A program made the position numbers and the translations under genes. DNA of 64,000 nucleotides from NCBI RefSeq assembly GCF_016545825.1, contig NC_052621.1, forward strand, positions 38,144,687-38,208,686, written 5' to 3'. Below the pieces are notes generated by a model. It was not told where the DNA came from and made no database searches. It saw nothing but the letters and a program-made list of their open reading frames with translations. Each line of letters begins with the position of its first letter. The first letter of the stretch is position 1. Source of the stretch: Eucalyptus grandis (Eukaryota > Streptophyta > Magnoliopsida > Myrtales > Myrtaceae). Below, piece after piece: positions 1 through 12,689 of the stretch.

Positions 1-277
1 AGTTGCCTCAGAAAATCGTCAACCGTATTATAGCCAGGGTTAATCAACAGGTAACAATTGTGGAAGCAGCCCTCTTCTCATTAGGAATCCAGAAAAGGAA
101 AAACAATAGACATCGAAACAATATTGCTGATGGTTTTCCACGACTCGAGAACCTAAAGGTTAGTAAGTTGCAGAACTTTCCTGGATGTCCAAAGCTATAA
201 TGACCTGTTCAATGCTGGCAATTTCATCCACGCCGCCAACTTCTACCTTCCCGGTCAGTCCAGCCTTTCTCAAGCCT
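1..277. other. Upstream flank of the laccase pseudogene, no gene seen
   Basis: No coding similarity is recognised here. A 65-codon open frame runs across positions 3-200, but its protein is low-complexity and matches no family I know. The stretch probably contains the proximal promoter of the laccase gene that follows. Confidence 0.4.
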
Positions 278-285
278 TATAAATA
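278..285 (+). promoter_or_regulatory. Probable TATA box of the laccase pseudogene
   Basis: TATAAATA lies 65 bases before the first laccase ATG (343) and is followed by a C-rich leader. Spacing and sequence fit a plant core promoter. No transcript evidence can be read from DNA alone. Confidence 0.45.
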
Positions 286-342
286 CCTCCCACTCGCGGC
301 TTAATCTCCAAATAATCGAGCCACACCCACCGTCTCATTTCC

Positions 343-2979
343 ATGTTAATCCCCATGAGGGCTTCAAAAGCTCAATGCTTAGGGTTTCTACTCTTCCTCA
401 TCGGCATTCTCCAATGTAAAGCTTTGGCTCGTTATACTTTCGTCGTAAGTTCAACTGAGTGCTATACTGACATTTCCACATTGTCATATGCATGCAAACA
501 TTGGTTGGACTGCATTGCTCAAGTGCGTAAGATACTACAGGTCCAGGAAATGCCATGCAAGAGATTATGTAGCACGAAGAACATCCTGACGGTGAACGGG
601 CAATTTCCTGGGCCGACTCTGTACGTGCACAAAGGCGATACCATCACTGTTGATGTCTATAACAAGGCTAAATACAACATTACCATTCACTGGTATGAAT
701 AGTGTTTCTCAGCTTTCACATTATGAAGCATTGTCTTGAAGATGATTCTGTCATTAGCATCTAAGTATATTAGCCCCGGTCGTTAGATAGAATTGACCTT
801 CTATATGTGAAAGTAATTTATGCGTCTTCCTTATTGCCATAGACGATCCATAAATTTTGAGAATATAGGCACTCAAAGGTCATCAGGCATAGCCCACCCC
901 ATTTCAAAACATATGGAGAGCATGTCCTATTTTAGTAGATTTCTATGTTCATTACTAGCTTTCTTCAACAACTTTTCGTTATTTTGTTAATATAGATATG
1001 GTTCTTGAGAACAATTTCTCAATGTCATTCCATGGTTGCTTGAAAATTTGTCCTAATTGAATGTGGACAATCTTACTGTAGTCATGGCGTGAAACAACCA
1101 AGATATCCGTGGTCCGATGGACCATAGTATATAACCCAATGTCCAATACAACCAGGAGCTAAATTTAGTCAGAAGGTGATATTCTCCACAGAAGAAGGGA
1201 CCTTATGGTGTCATGCTCACAGTGATTGGTCAAGAGCCACTGTGCATGGAGCCATTGTTATTTATCCCAAAAAAGATTCAAACTATCCTTTTCCGAAACC
1301 TGATGCTGAAGTACCTATTATATTAGGTAATTCACAAATTTGGTTGAGTAATTAATATGTGCTTGTTGGCTATTACATTTTCATAAAAAGTATAGCGCAA
1401 TCAAACATAATTGATCTTTGATCATTCAAAATTTCAAACATAACGATATATGTTCAGGAGAATGGTGGAAGAAATTGATAATGGAGGTCTATCATGAAAT
1501 GCTCAGAACCAGGGGAGATCTAAATGTTTCTGATGCCTATACTATCAATGGACAACCTGGAGATCTTTACCCATGCTCAAAGCAAGGTTAGAGACGCCAT
1601 GTCTAAACTCTTCTTCTACTTCTTGGCCTAATTTTATTTCATTGTTCTTCCACTTCTTACATGGTTTTTGAAAAATCATCAAGTAAAGGCAATAATGTTG
1701 CCTAGTGTGATAGAAATTAATGGTAAAATTAAACTACATCTCCTACACCTATAGTTTTTATATTCACATATAAATGTCAAGATGCTTACTTGCTTTGCAA
1801 GAGATTCCCATAGTCTTTAATGCATGCGTATACCAACATGTAAGGATGTGACCCCACATCTACTTGCTTTCGAAAGCCATATAACATTTTAAAAGCTGGA
1901 CGAACCATAGGGTCGTCCTAAAATGAAATTATATGCACCGTGTAATTTCTAATTGTCAGTTTTAGGGTTAGCAAGAGCTGTTGCCATCCTCTTATTATCA
2001 TTTTCTGTTCTTTAATATGAAAAATGCCTGTCTCATTCCTGATGCAGACCCATCTCCCACCCAAGGCTGTTGAACAATAAGTTGTAATAATTATGCTATA
2101 AATTCAACCAACCATCAAAATAAGAAATGTTGGTTTACCATGCTCATATGGATTGTTCCCCAAATGGAATATTCAAACGGTGGGACTTTTGCTTAAACTA
2201 TTTTTGGCTTAGACATTAAGTATGGTATCTTCTCTACAGTTTTTCTTCCGAATGTTTGTAATTATTTACAGTGTAATTTTGTTTCAGACACTTTCAAATT
2301 AAGGGTTGAGCAAGGCAAGACGTATTTGCTGCGAATAATCAACGCGGCCATGCAAGACCTTTTCTTCTCCATTGCCAACCACAGCCTCACCGTCGTCGCG
2401 ACGGACGCGAGCAACACTAAGCCCTTAACGAGAGATATCGTCACAATATCTCCCGGTCAAACCATCGACGTCCGCCTCAAAGCCAACCAAAACGCTGACC
2501 ACTATTATATGGCTGCTAGGGTTTACTCTAGCGCTCTTGGTGTTGCTTGCGATAACACAACCACCACAGCCGTGGTGTAATACTCTGGAAAGTATGCTCC
2601 AACCTCGCCAACTCCTTTGCCGCAACTTCCTTATTACAACGACACTTCCGCGTCGGTCAATTTCATCGGCAGCCTCCGAAGCTTAGCGAGCGACAAGCAC
2701 CCCATCGACGTCCCCAAGAATATAACCAATCATTTCATCTTCACGATCTCCGTTAACTCATTCCTGTGTCCAAACAATTCCTGCGCGGGCCCCAATGGGA
2801 CCCGTCTTGCTGCAAGCATGAACAACATAAGTTTCACGAACCCCTCGATCGACATCCTCCAAGCTTATTATTACGGCATCAATGGCGTGTCGGAACCCAG
2901 CTCCCCAGCTTCCTACCATACATCTTCAATTTCACGGCTGATGACTTGCTGCTAGACCTGGACACGCTGAAGTGCAGAA
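343..2979 (+). pseudogene. Laccase (multicopper oxidase) pseudogene, exons 1 to 5a
   Basis: Plant laccases are secreted blue copper oxidases that oxidise monolignols and flavonoids in the cell wall. Five exons with GT-AG borders can be placed: 343-444 (signal peptide, start at 343 or 355), 541-692, 1082-1326, 1458-1586, and 2288 onward. Recognisable pieces are the N-terminal cupredoxin ([19 protein letters not shown]), the second copper loop ([14 protein letters not shown]), [18 protein letters not shown], and LRIINAA with PGQTIDV. Damage: an in-frame TAG at 1125-1127 where a Glu is expected, a TAA at 2578-2580 where a Gln is expected, and a one-base loss near 2888 that shifts frame before PSFLPYIFNFTADDL. 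The first copper loop would read HCHG after splicing because exon 3 starts with T. The exon stops at 2979 where a copia element begins; the rest of exon 5 resumes at 26387. Confidence 0.93.
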
Positions 2980-3404
2980 TGTTATAGATGAAGCCAAATA
3001 TTTTTAGGGATTTTTTTTTGTCTTTTCTATCAGATTTGTTTTTAGGTTAAAAGTGATACCTTTATATTAGCGATGGCAAGATGCTAGCCAAAAAGACGCT
3101 GAAAAAGAAAATAGAGAGGCAAGAAAAAGAGAGAAGAAAAAAGTGAGTTTTTTTTTTTCTTTATGAGGGTTCTCAATCTCTTTGTGCCCTAATCTTGAGA
3201 AAGATCATAATTGTATTCCAAATTTTTTTGAAGTCTAGTGGATTCGCAGAGTGCCTCTGCGCGGAGACGTAGCCCAGGTTTGAGTGAACTTCGTTAACAA
3301 ATTTTTTGGCGTGTTTTTCTGATTCTGTTATTTTATTATTATATTTTGTTTGGTGAATTGTTTGCGGCGTTATTTTTCTGGAATTGACACGCGATTTTGT
3401 AACA
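2980..3404 (+). repeat. C1 5' LTR
   Basis: 425 bp, TG...CA ends, directly repeated at 25960-26386. It is followed by a primer-binding site. The junction with laccase coding sequence is at 2979/2980. Confidence 0.93.
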
Positions 3405-4776
3405 ACTGGTATCGGAGTCGCATTGGCTAATCAAGAACATCGATGGTTTTAGTGATGTTTGATTGAAGGCAAACAATATGGCGAGAAGATAAAATCAGAA
3501 TCGATAAGTTTGATGGGCAGGATTTCGGATGGTGGAAACTACAAATCGAGGATTATCTTTATCAAAAAGATCTCTATGCACCACTTGACGGTTGGAAACC
3601 TGAGATGGCGAAGTGGATCCGGTAGCAAAAGCCGGATAGAAAATTCTTGATTGAAAGGCATTAGGTGCAATTCGTCTAGTGTTGATGAAAAGAAAGGGTA
3701 CCACATCGTGAAAGCAAAAACTGCAAAAGAAGCCATGCGATTTTGTAACAACTAGTATCGAGTCGCATTGGCTAATCGAGAACATCGATGGTTTTTAGTG
3801 ATGTTTGATTGAAGGCAAACAATATGGCGAAGATAAAATCAGAATCGATAAGTTTGATGGGCAGGATTTCGGATGGTGGAAACTACAAATCGAGGATTAT
3901 CTTTATCAAAAAGATCTCTATGCACCACTTGACGGTTGGAAACCGAGATGGCAGAAGTGGATCCGGTAGCAAAAGCCGGATAGAAAATTCTTGATTGAAA
4001 GGCATTAGGTGCAATTCGTCTAGTGTTGATGAAAAAGAAAGGGTACCACATCGTGAAAGCAAAAACTGCAAAAGAAGCCATGCGATTTTGTAACAACTAG
4101 TATCAGAGTCTGCATTGGCTAATCGAGAACATCGATGGTTTTTAGTGATGTTTGATTGAAGGCAAACAATATGGCAGAAGATAAAATCAGAATCGATAAG
4201 TTTGATGGGCAGGATTTCGGATGGTGGAAACTACAAATCGAGGATTATCTTTATCAAAAGATCTCTATGCACCACTTGACGGTTGGAAACCTGAGATGGC
4301 AGAAGTGGATCCGGTAGCAAAAGCCGGATAGAAAATTCTTGATTGAAAGGCATTAGGTGCAATTCGTCTAGTGTTGATGAAAAAGAAAGGGTACCACATC
4401 GTGAAAGCAAAAACTGCAAAAGAAGCCATGCGATTTTGTAACAACTAGTATCGTAGTCCGCATTGGCTAATCGAGAACATCGATGGTTTTAGTGATGTTT
4501 GATTGAAGGCAAACAATATGGCAGAAGATAAAATCAGAATCGATAAGTTTGATGGGCAGGATTTCGGATGGTGGAAACTACAAATCGAGGATTATCTTTA
4601 TCAAAAGATCTCTATGCACCACTTGACGGTTGGAAACCCGAGATGGCGAAGTGGATCCGGTAGCAAAAGCCGGATAGAAAATTCTTGATTGAAAGGCATT
4701 AGGTGCAATTCGTCTAGTGTTGATGAAAAAGAAAGGGTACCACATCGTGAAAGCAAAAACTGCAAAAGAAGCCATG
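3391..4776 (+). repeat. Four-copy tandem array of C1 LTR end, primer site and gag start
   Basis: Four head-to-tail units start at 3391, 3737, 4082 and 4430, with lengths 346, 345, 348 and 347. Each unit runs from the last 14 bases of the LTR through the primer-binding site and leader to about codon 100 of gag. After the fourth unit gag continues into ILTDIYEKPS. All units share a TAG at the Trp codon after GCCGGA and a TGA in place of an Arg codon downstream. They differ mostly by single-base gains or losses. The array is not a normal part of copia elements. Confidence 0.95.
3407..3417 (+). promoter_or_regulatory. C1 primer-binding site (initiator Met tRNA type)
   Basis: TGGTATCGGAG lies two bases after the 5' LTR and matches the TGGTATCAGAG consensus with one change. 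Altered copies recur in the tandem array at about 3753, 4098 and 4446. Confidence 0.8.
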
Positions 4777-5340
4777 GATATTCTAACGGATATTTATGAG
4801 AAGCCGTCCACATCAAATTAGGTATTTTTGCTGAAGAAACTGGTTAATATGAAGTCATTTGATAGAGGTTTTGTGGCAAAGCATATTAATAGTTTTACGC
4901 AGGTCACTGGTCAATTGGAATCCGCAGGCATAAATTTAGATAAGAAACTTCAAGCTTTATTATTTTTATGTTCTCTTTAGAAAGCCATAATACCGCAGTA
5001 TAGGGAATTTCGAGCACCATGAAGAATGATTTAACTCTTGATTATGCTATGAGTAGTATCATGGATGAAGAGATGCGAATGAAAGTCTCAGGTGAATTTT
5101 TTTTTGCATCTACATCTTCAACGACACTCGCAGTGGAGAACCGTGGAAGAAGTAAAAGTAGAGAAAGATTCAGCGGGCGTGACAGATCACAATCAAGGGG
5201 TAAGAGATAGGTTGCAAAAGATGAGTGTTGGTTTTGTCACCAAACCGGACATCGGAGGTTTCGGTGTGAAGCCTACAAAAAGAAGCAACAAAATGAGAAT
5301 CAAGAAGCTAATGTGGTTAGTGAAGAATCTTTGCTAGATA
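3478..5340 (+). pseudogene. C1 gag relic (partly amplified)
   Basis: Gag forms the nucleocapsid of the virus-like particle. The start (ATG at 3478, and again in each array unit) reads IRIDKFDGQDFGWWKLQIED, a typical copia gag N-terminus. Unique sequence resumes at 4777 and includes KLVNMKSFDRGFVAKHINSF with several stops. A CCHC zinc knuckle is intact at 5226-5267 (C-x2-C-x4-H-x4-C, CWFCHQTGHRRFRC), preceded by an Arg/Ser-rich basic stretch. Stops and frame changes remove any full-length product. Confidence 0.88.
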
Positions 5341-5381
5341 ACTTGTGTTTGTCTGCAGGGTTTTATTTGATGACAGATAAA

Positions 5382-7945
5382 TGATTTATTAATTCCGTTG
5401 CTTCTTTTCATTACACCTCGCAAAGAGATATATTTGATGATTATGCCAATGGAGATTTCGGACAAGTGGTTGTGGGAAACGGCTACATGTGTCCCATTGT
5501 TGGGAAAGGAACTATGACTTTGAACATCCCAGGTGGAGGACGTCTAGTTTTGCGTTAAACTAGACATATTCCAGAATTAAAGAAAAATCTGATTTCAACT
5601 AGTAAACTTGACCAAGAAGGTTTTGTAACAACCTTTGGATGTGGAGAGTAGAAGATAACCTTAGGGGTAAGAGTAGTAGCAAAAGGAAAGCGTACGAGTA
5701 CACTTTACCTTTTCCAAAGAGACAATATCAGTGATATGGTTGCAACTACAATGGCTAAAGGTAATTTGTCTACTCTTTGGCATTATCGTTTGGGATATCT
5801 TGGTGAAAAATGTGTAAAGCAGTTACACTTGAAGAAATTATTTCTAGGTTTGCAAAAAGTTGAGTTAGATTTTTGTGAGAGTTGCATTTATGGAAAACAA
5901 AATGTTGTTAGTTTTCAATTGAATGTGCTACAAAATAAAAGCCAGAAGTTAGAGTTGGTTCATACTAATGTATGGGGACTTGTTCAGAAACTCTCTTATG
6001 GTGGTAAGAGATATTTTGTCACCTTCATTGATGATGCGACAAGGAAGACTTGGGTCTATACTCTTAGAGAAAAGTCAGAAGGATTCAGGATGTTCAAAAT
6101 GTGGAAGACTATGGTAGAAAAAGAGACAGGTTATCAGATTAAACCTTTGAAGTCTGAAAATGGTGGTGAATGCACGAGTAAGGAATTTGCAGAATATTTG
6201 AGTTAAGAAGGCATACATGGGTTAAAGACTGTTTCTAGAACTCCTCAAGAGAACGGTGTAGCTGAAATGATGAGCATGACTATTCTAAAATGTGCGAGAA
6301 GCATGAGGCTACACTCGGGTCTCCCACTACACTTATGGGTTGCCACAGTTGATGTGGCTATTATCTTATTAACAGAAGTCCATCTAGTGCGTTAGATGGA
6401 GAAATACTACAAGAACAGTGGTCAGGTAAAAAGATTAATTATTCACATATAAATGTGTTTGGTTGTATTACATATGTTTTGATTGACAGGGAGGATAGGA
6501 AAAATCTTGATGCTAAGTCCTAGAAGTGCATCTTTATCGGATACGGTGGCGACAAGTATGGCTATAGGCTTTGGGATTATGAGAATAACAAAGTCATCCG
6601 CAGTCGGAATGTGGTATTCCATGAAGAAAAGATGTACAAGGATCGTCAGACAAAGCATGAGAAGGTAGTAGAACCAGATTATGTTGAATTAGACATAATG
6701 CTTGTGAAGATGTTTCTAGTAGATCAAAGTGCACTAGAAAGAGAGGTTCAAGATGAGCTTATTATCAGTGAGGAGGTAGTTCAAGACGAACACAGTGATT
6801 CGGAGCAAACTAACAACCCTGAAGTACTTGTATTGAGGAGGTCTACATGTGTGAGAACGCCAAAGGTAATTTTTGATCAATCAACTAATGTTGTTCTAAG
6901 CCATGTCTTATATAAAGATTCAAGAGAACTGAAGACTTACGATGGGGCAAAGGTATACACGTCTCACTTGCAGTGGGAGTGTGCTATGAAAGATGAGACA
7001 AGCTCGTTACTTTAGAACAAAACTTGGGAGTTGACCAAGTTGCCTACAGGTAAAAAAGCTTTATTAAACAAATGGGTGTACATGATTAAGAATGAAGCAG
7101 ATGGTAGTATTAGATACAAAGAGACTTGTAGTCAAGGGCTTTTCTCAAAAAGAAGGGATTGACTATTTTGAGATATTTTCATCTATAGTGAAAATGACAT
7201 CAATTAGAGTTCTGTTGAGTATAGTTGCAATGAAGGATCTTTATCTTGAGCAGGTAGACGTAAAAACAACGTTTTTATATAGTGACTTAGATGAAGAACT
7301 ATACATGGCACAACTTAAGGGTTTTGAAGTCAAAGGTAAGGAGCACATGGTATGTCGCTTGAAGAAAAGCTTATATGACTTGAAACAAGCTCTGCGGCAA
7401 TGGTACCTAAAATTTGATGGTTTCATGAAAGAAAAAGGATTTGCACACTGTGAGTCTGATCACTGCGTTTATTTTTGGAAGTATGATGATGGTGACATTG
7501 TGTATCTCTCTTTATATGTGGACGACATGCTTATGGCTAGTTCCAATATGAAGAGAATCATAGAAGTGAAGAAGATGTTATCATCACAGTTTGCTATGAA
7601 AGACTTGGGAGAGGCTAAGAATATTTTAGGCATGAAAATCATCAGGGACAGGAAAAATAAGAAATTATGGCTATTGTAGGAAGATTATGTGAACAAGGTG
7701 TTAAAGAGATTTGACATGGACAAGGCAAAATCGGTTGCAACTCCTTTAGCGAGTCACTTCAAACTTTCCAAGGATATGTGTCTGAGCATTTAGGCTTTAA
7801 AAGATGAGATGACAGTAGTTCCATATGAATCAACAGTGAGGAGTTTGATGTATGCCATGGTGAGCACGAGACCAGACATTGCACATGCAGTGGGAGTTGT
7901 GAGTTGATATATGCAGAACCCGGGCAAAGAGCATTGGAATGTAGT
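5382..7945 (+). pseudogene. C1 pol relic, part 1: protease, integrase, reverse transcriptase
   Basis: The protease region starts near 5382. The catalytic motif is damaged: the Asp codon is AAT (5391-5393, Asn) and the following Gly is Val, and a TGA replaces the preceding Trp. The pre-integrase zinc domain (LWHYRLGYLG to CESCIYGKQ) spans 5776-5905. The integrase core, including TFIDDATRKTW, is at 6010-6060. The region past 6206 is read only across stops and frame changes. RT reads from 7020 (WELTKLPTGKKA) and is open from 7092 to 7679, including the YVDDML active site near 7517. RNase H begins with RSLMYAMVSTRPDIAHAVG (7840 onward). The reading stops at 7945 inside the codons for HWNVV, where gypsy element G1 is inserted. 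Confidence 0.92.
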
Positions 7946-10900
7946 TGTGACATCTTGAAAATTCGGTTATGTTTTCAATTAAATGAATAAGACCTTTCAT
8001 CGATGCGACTATAGTGTTTTTCTCTGAGATGGCTATTCATGAGATAACTAGCCTATCAGGTGAAGCTGTTAAGGGATTTTAACGCAATAGGCTTAAGAAT
8101 TCGACCAAGAATCGGTTGCTTGACCGTGCTGGTCTGCAAGGGTCATTATGGCACAGTTGAAAACCTATCAGAGATCGGAGATAGGTCGGTTCAACTAAGA
8201 TGTGTGGCTAAAAGTGGGTGATTACACTAATTTGCAAAATTTTCATCGATCGGCACTAGATTGATTTTTCTGTTGTTTTGGCGCCTTGTGTTCATATTTA
8301 AAACCTTGAGATCTTCATGACCACCGAGAATCGCCAATGTGTTGAAGAGGTATGTTGTGGCTCGAAGAAAATCGACCATAGGTCAATTGCACCAAATTTT
8401 TTAAAAGCTGCTTGGTAGGTTAGGTCACGTTAAAATGACGCCATATTGAAATTAACCGCGAATTTGAACCCGATTTCAGAAATTGAAAGTTCTGTCATGT
8501 CACGATTAATTTTAGGAACGTCGTCTCATCTTTCAAGGAATTTTCAGTGAGTTCGTGATTTTTACGGAAAATCGAATTGGACGATTCGGAAAACGAACGG
8601 AAATTCGGATTGGCCAATTTGAAGGGATTTTGGCCTTCAATGTGAGCTACTTGGTGAAAAGAAATCGCGTGGGCTTTTTCTTCAACAAAATTGGACATCA
8701 ATCGGAGAGATTTGTTACGAAATCGGATTCCGGGGAAAGAGTAATTAGAATTCGGAATTGAGGGAAACTTGTAGGCTCGAGGACTGTCGCATTTTGATCC
8801 TTATTTGGACTTCAATTGGGACAAGTTGGTGTGAAAATTGGCATTGGATGACCAATTGATATTGTTGTGTGAAGTTGAGCCAAAAATAATGGTGTTTCAA
8901 TTATCTTTTCCCTCCCCTCCACCGGACCTCTCACGCCCACCCCATTCTCCTCTCCTTCTCGCGCGTCTTCCCTTAGCCAATAGCCCCTGCACTAATCTTC
9001 ATTTTCCTTTTTCCCTCTTTGACCATTGACCCTCTCTCTCTTATCCTTTCCCCTCCCTTTGCCGACACATTTCTATCTCTTCCCTTTCTCTTTTATTTTT
9101 TTCTCACGCGTTTTCCCCCTCCCCTCTTCTTCTTCGTGGACGCCCCCTGCACTGAAGTCCCCTTGCTTCGGTTTCCATTTCTCGTGCAACCCACTGAGCA
9201 GCTCAGGTCTTCACTGTTGCCACATGTTGCAAACGCCACCACTCTCGGTCAACAATCTAGCAAATTCTTCCCCCGACGCCGACTTGCAGCTCGTTAGCCC
9301 ATCTTGCCTTCTTGTTGGGCAGCGACGCCATCGATTCAGCTGCCCCATCTCCACATGTCCACGGCTTCTTTAGTGAGTCCACTGAAGCAACCGAGCACCA
9401 CTTTCCCTCGACGTCGTGTTCGTAGTTCTGCCATAGCCGCATCTCAACCGAGTCAAGCCGCTAAGCCAACTCGTGGCCAACCGTGAGCAGAAACTTAGCT
9501 CGATCGTGGGCTTTGCGTGGTCGATTTCGGCCTAGTTCGGGCTCCTGTTGGTGTCACCGCTTCAGAGTTTATCGGTTGTTGTCGTGTCGCTGTCGGGATG
9601 GACCGGTTTTCGCGTGAATCCAGTTAGTTTTACTCACTAATCATTGCTTAGGGAGCTAATGATGTTTAATGGTTGATTAGTTTAAGTTAAGCTAGGATTA
9701 GGTGGTTAGTTAGAATGGATTAGTGATTTAGTTAATCCTTGATGCATGTTAGGTGGTTAGATTAGTGCAATTAGCTAGTAAATAGGCGGTAGTCTTTATT
9801 TAGTGAGGTTCGGGAATTTTCCAAACACGAATTGGTATTTAATTAGGCTTTATGGGCCTAAGTGTGCATTATTGGTATTTAATAATTAATTTCTGTAATT
9901 ATTTAATTAATTATTATTTTTCAAAAATTAGACCCGGATAATCGGTGACCGGAATTTTATGCTGATTGCAATGGTGTGATTGATTTATTTAATTGACTAC
10001 TATTTTGTACAAATTGAGTGTGAATTGTAATTTTGGGAATTTATCTCAAAATTGTTTAATTTCAGTAATTAATTAGAAATTACCGGAGCGTCGGTTTACA
10101 ATGCCAAAATGTTTTCATACATTGTATAAATATTGGGATTTTATAAAATAAAGATATTATATTTTTGGCTCAAAGCCAACCGTGTACCCACGCACGATAT
10201 TTTTATCGGGTGCATTTTTACACGATGAAATTAGGCCAAGTTGGATATTTAATTGAGGAATTGATGTGCAAAGTACAAGATCCTTGCCCAGGAGTAATTT
10301 ATCGTTGTTTAGCTTAGGTGAGCATTGATTAGCTTCGAGGAGCATTAACACCAATATAGATTTATAGCAGCTTCGATGAGCAATAATCCTTTAGCAGCTT
10401 CGGTGAGCATTATAGATATCAGCTTCGGTGAGCAAAGATTATCTAGCAGCTTCGGTGAGCAATTTAGACATCAGCTTTGGTGAGCAATGATATATGAATA
10501 TATCTATCAGCTTTGGTGAGCTAGACCATCTAATTCAGCTTGGGTGGGCAATGTTCGAATTGATAGAGTTTATGGATGGCACCGATGGTATGGAGTCGAA
10601 TGAGTTGACTAATTGATGGTTGAATGGATTGACTGAGAGATGGTCTTGATGGTATGGAGTCGATCGGATCGATTGATCGATAACTCAATTTGATTTGATT
10701 GAATTGAAATGATTGAATGATTGTATGAATTGTACTAACTTATAGGAAAGAACTGAGGCAAAGGTAAGTCCTCTGACCCGTGCTTGTGTTTAGGTAGCTC
10801 TTGAGGCGTATTTCCTTTGTAGTCGGAGCTTAGGGGGTGAACTTATTGAGACGTCGTCTCACCCCGTTGTGGGATAACATTTTCAGGTCCCTAGGGTGAA

Positions 10901-11207
10901 GAACCCAGGAGCTTGAGGCGGAAGGGTCAGGAGCGTAGATGGCTCGGAAGTCCTTTTTGAAGATAGACTTCCTATACTTAGACCCTAGAGTTGGCCTCTG
11001 TTTGTAAACCAGATTGTGGGTTTTAATAATGTGTTGATTTGAAATTTGTTATCCTGCTTTTCTATCCCACCTTTGTTATTGTTAGGGGATTAGTAATTCA
11101 CTTTCGCATGTGCATTAAAATGAATGGGTCGGCGGTACGTCCTAGGACGTCATTATGTAATCTACCGCTGTGGGATGGGCATGCGCTCGGAGGATCGGGG
11201 CGTGACA
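7946..11207 (+). repeat. G1 5' LTR (3262 bp)
   Basis: Its parts are an AT-rich 5' section, a pyrimidine- and GC-rich central block (about 8900-9600), a TA-rich section, a minisatellite (10305-10555), and a 3' section ending GGGGCGTGACA. The open frames in the central block (for example 9019-9297) are Pro/Leu/Ser-rich and recur in the 3' LTR, so they are LTR sequence and not genes. Confidence 0.92.
10305..10555 (+). repeat. Minisatellite in G1 5' LTR (AGCTTCGGTGAGC core)
   Basis: About eight copies of a core close to CAGCTTCGGTGAGCA are separated by 8-25 variable bases. The same array lies at 24375-24660 in the 3' LTR, with one extra unit. It sits about 0.65 kb from the LTR 3' end. Confidence 0.9.
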
Positions 11208-11218
11208 TCCTCGTTTAG

Positions 11219-11229
11219 TGGTATTAGAG
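11219..11229 (+). promoter_or_regulatory. G1 primer-binding site (initiator Met tRNA type)
   Basis: TGGTATTAGAG lies 11 bases after the 5' LTR end, one change from TGGTATCAGAG. Confidence 0.75.
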
Positions 11230-11407
11230 TAGGGTTGTGTTTGGAGTGATAAGGTGTGATGAGTCATGAGATAGTTAGTAGGAAAAGCCACTTTTAATCG
11301 TACTGGTGCATGTGATTGATTGTTGATTGGTAACTTGTTTGATGTGGGTCACTCAAATTCTAATATGGTATTGGAATTAGAAAATAGGTTTCTATAAAGA
11401 TCCTGTA

Positions 11408-12290
11408 GAATGAGTGATTAGGAGCAAAGGACTCCTAGGAGGCGTATTGTTAGACCTGTTGCTCGGGGTAGGATGCCAACGAGGGTCGGTGCCCAAGGAG
11501 GTTGTGGTCGAGGTAGAACGCCGGCTTAGGCCAGCACAAGTGAGAGAGTACTGTCGTAGGACGGTACTAGTGTACCATCACCAAGCGATCCTAGGTTCGA
11601 TGGGATTGTTCAGGTGCTATTGAACCTTGGGAACTTGTTGGGTCAGCAAGCTCAGGACCGAGTCGCTGTTGTTGCCACTGTAACTACCGCTGCCAGTGCC
11701 GTAACTGTTGTTGTTGCCGCACCTGTTGAGGCCCAATCTAGAGTTGTGATCAGGGAGCAAGCCGCCACATTTAGGTCACAGATCAATTCAGACAGAAATG
11801 GAAATCGGTTTGGAAAGAAGCCAATGATTAAAGGAAATCACCCTATTCATCCTAATCGAAGGAATACAATTGGGAAGTCAGCGTCGAACCAGGATGTCAT
11901 GTGTCACTTCTGTGGAAGACGGTGTGGACCAACCTCGTGTCATTCTAGGACAGGTGCTTGTTTTAAGTGTGGTTAGCAGGGTCACTTGGCTAGAAACTGT
12001 TTGTGTAGGTAGGTGGAATCGCAGCAGCTGTCGCCGCCACCGCTGATTGATCAGAATAGAGGGAATGCACTGCAAGATGTTCAATGGGGTACTTGGATTA
12101 GGCCTCTAGTGCATGGAAGGGTGTAGGCTGTCACTCGACAGGAGTCGGAGGACTCATCGAATGTGTGCCAAGGTTGTGGAAGAAAGCATGGGTCAGCCCA
12201 GTGTCCAAGTGTATCGGGAGCGTGCTTTGAATGTGGCCAGCACTACCATCAGGCGAGGAATTGCCCGCGTAGGTCCATGAGAACATGAGC
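11408..12290 (+). pseudogene. G1 gag relic with zinc knuckles
   Basis: Frames are short and broken. An Ala/Val-rich stretch (11614-11740) precedes a basic NRFGKKP-type linker. Cys/His motifs follow: CHFCGRRCGPTSC near 11904, CFKCG-stop-QGHLARNC at 11959-12000 (TAG at 11974-11976), CQGCGRKHGSAQC near 12170, and CFECGQHYHQARNC near 12225. The first and third are irregular CCHC variants, the others are standard. Gag binds the genomic RNA of the particle. The N-terminal gag core is too decayed to read. Confidence 0.8.
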
Positions 12291-12689
12291 ATTGCTACTG
12301 CAAATAGGGCGCCACTAGGAGGACGAGAGGAGCATGAATGGACTGACCATGCATCGATCAGGGGAATAATGTCTTTGAGGTGTTTTTATCAGAGTAGCGC
12401 AGCAAGATTTTGAGTGAAGGTTGTAGAACTTCCGTGGTTGTAATAAAGTATTAGAAAGAAGCATGTCTGACTAGAGTTGTACTAGACTGAGTTGCTTATG
12501 TGTAACTTTAATGTTATATAAAAAGGTTTGGCTCGAGGAGCTTTGTTGTAATGAATTGTGATAGTGATATAATGCAGTTTGAACAGTTGCATATGAAATT
12601 TTTGCATTGTTGAGAGTCGAAAAGGACCTTCGATCCCTATTATTTCGTCACTGAAGACGACTGGGTTTTGGAGGTAGGTTGCCAATATT

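Noticed and set aside
3..200. 65-codon frame upstream of laccase
   Set aside because: No similarity, short, and located in the promoter-proximal region.
3459..4816. Series of 60-96 codon frames on both strands as small genes
   Set aside because: They are frame fragments of the four-copy gag/leader array and repeat with the unit.
10305..10555. CRISPR-like array (short repeats with variable spacers)
   Set aside because: Repeats are imperfect, spacing is irregular, the array is duplicated in both LTRs of a plant retrotransposon, and no cas genes exist.
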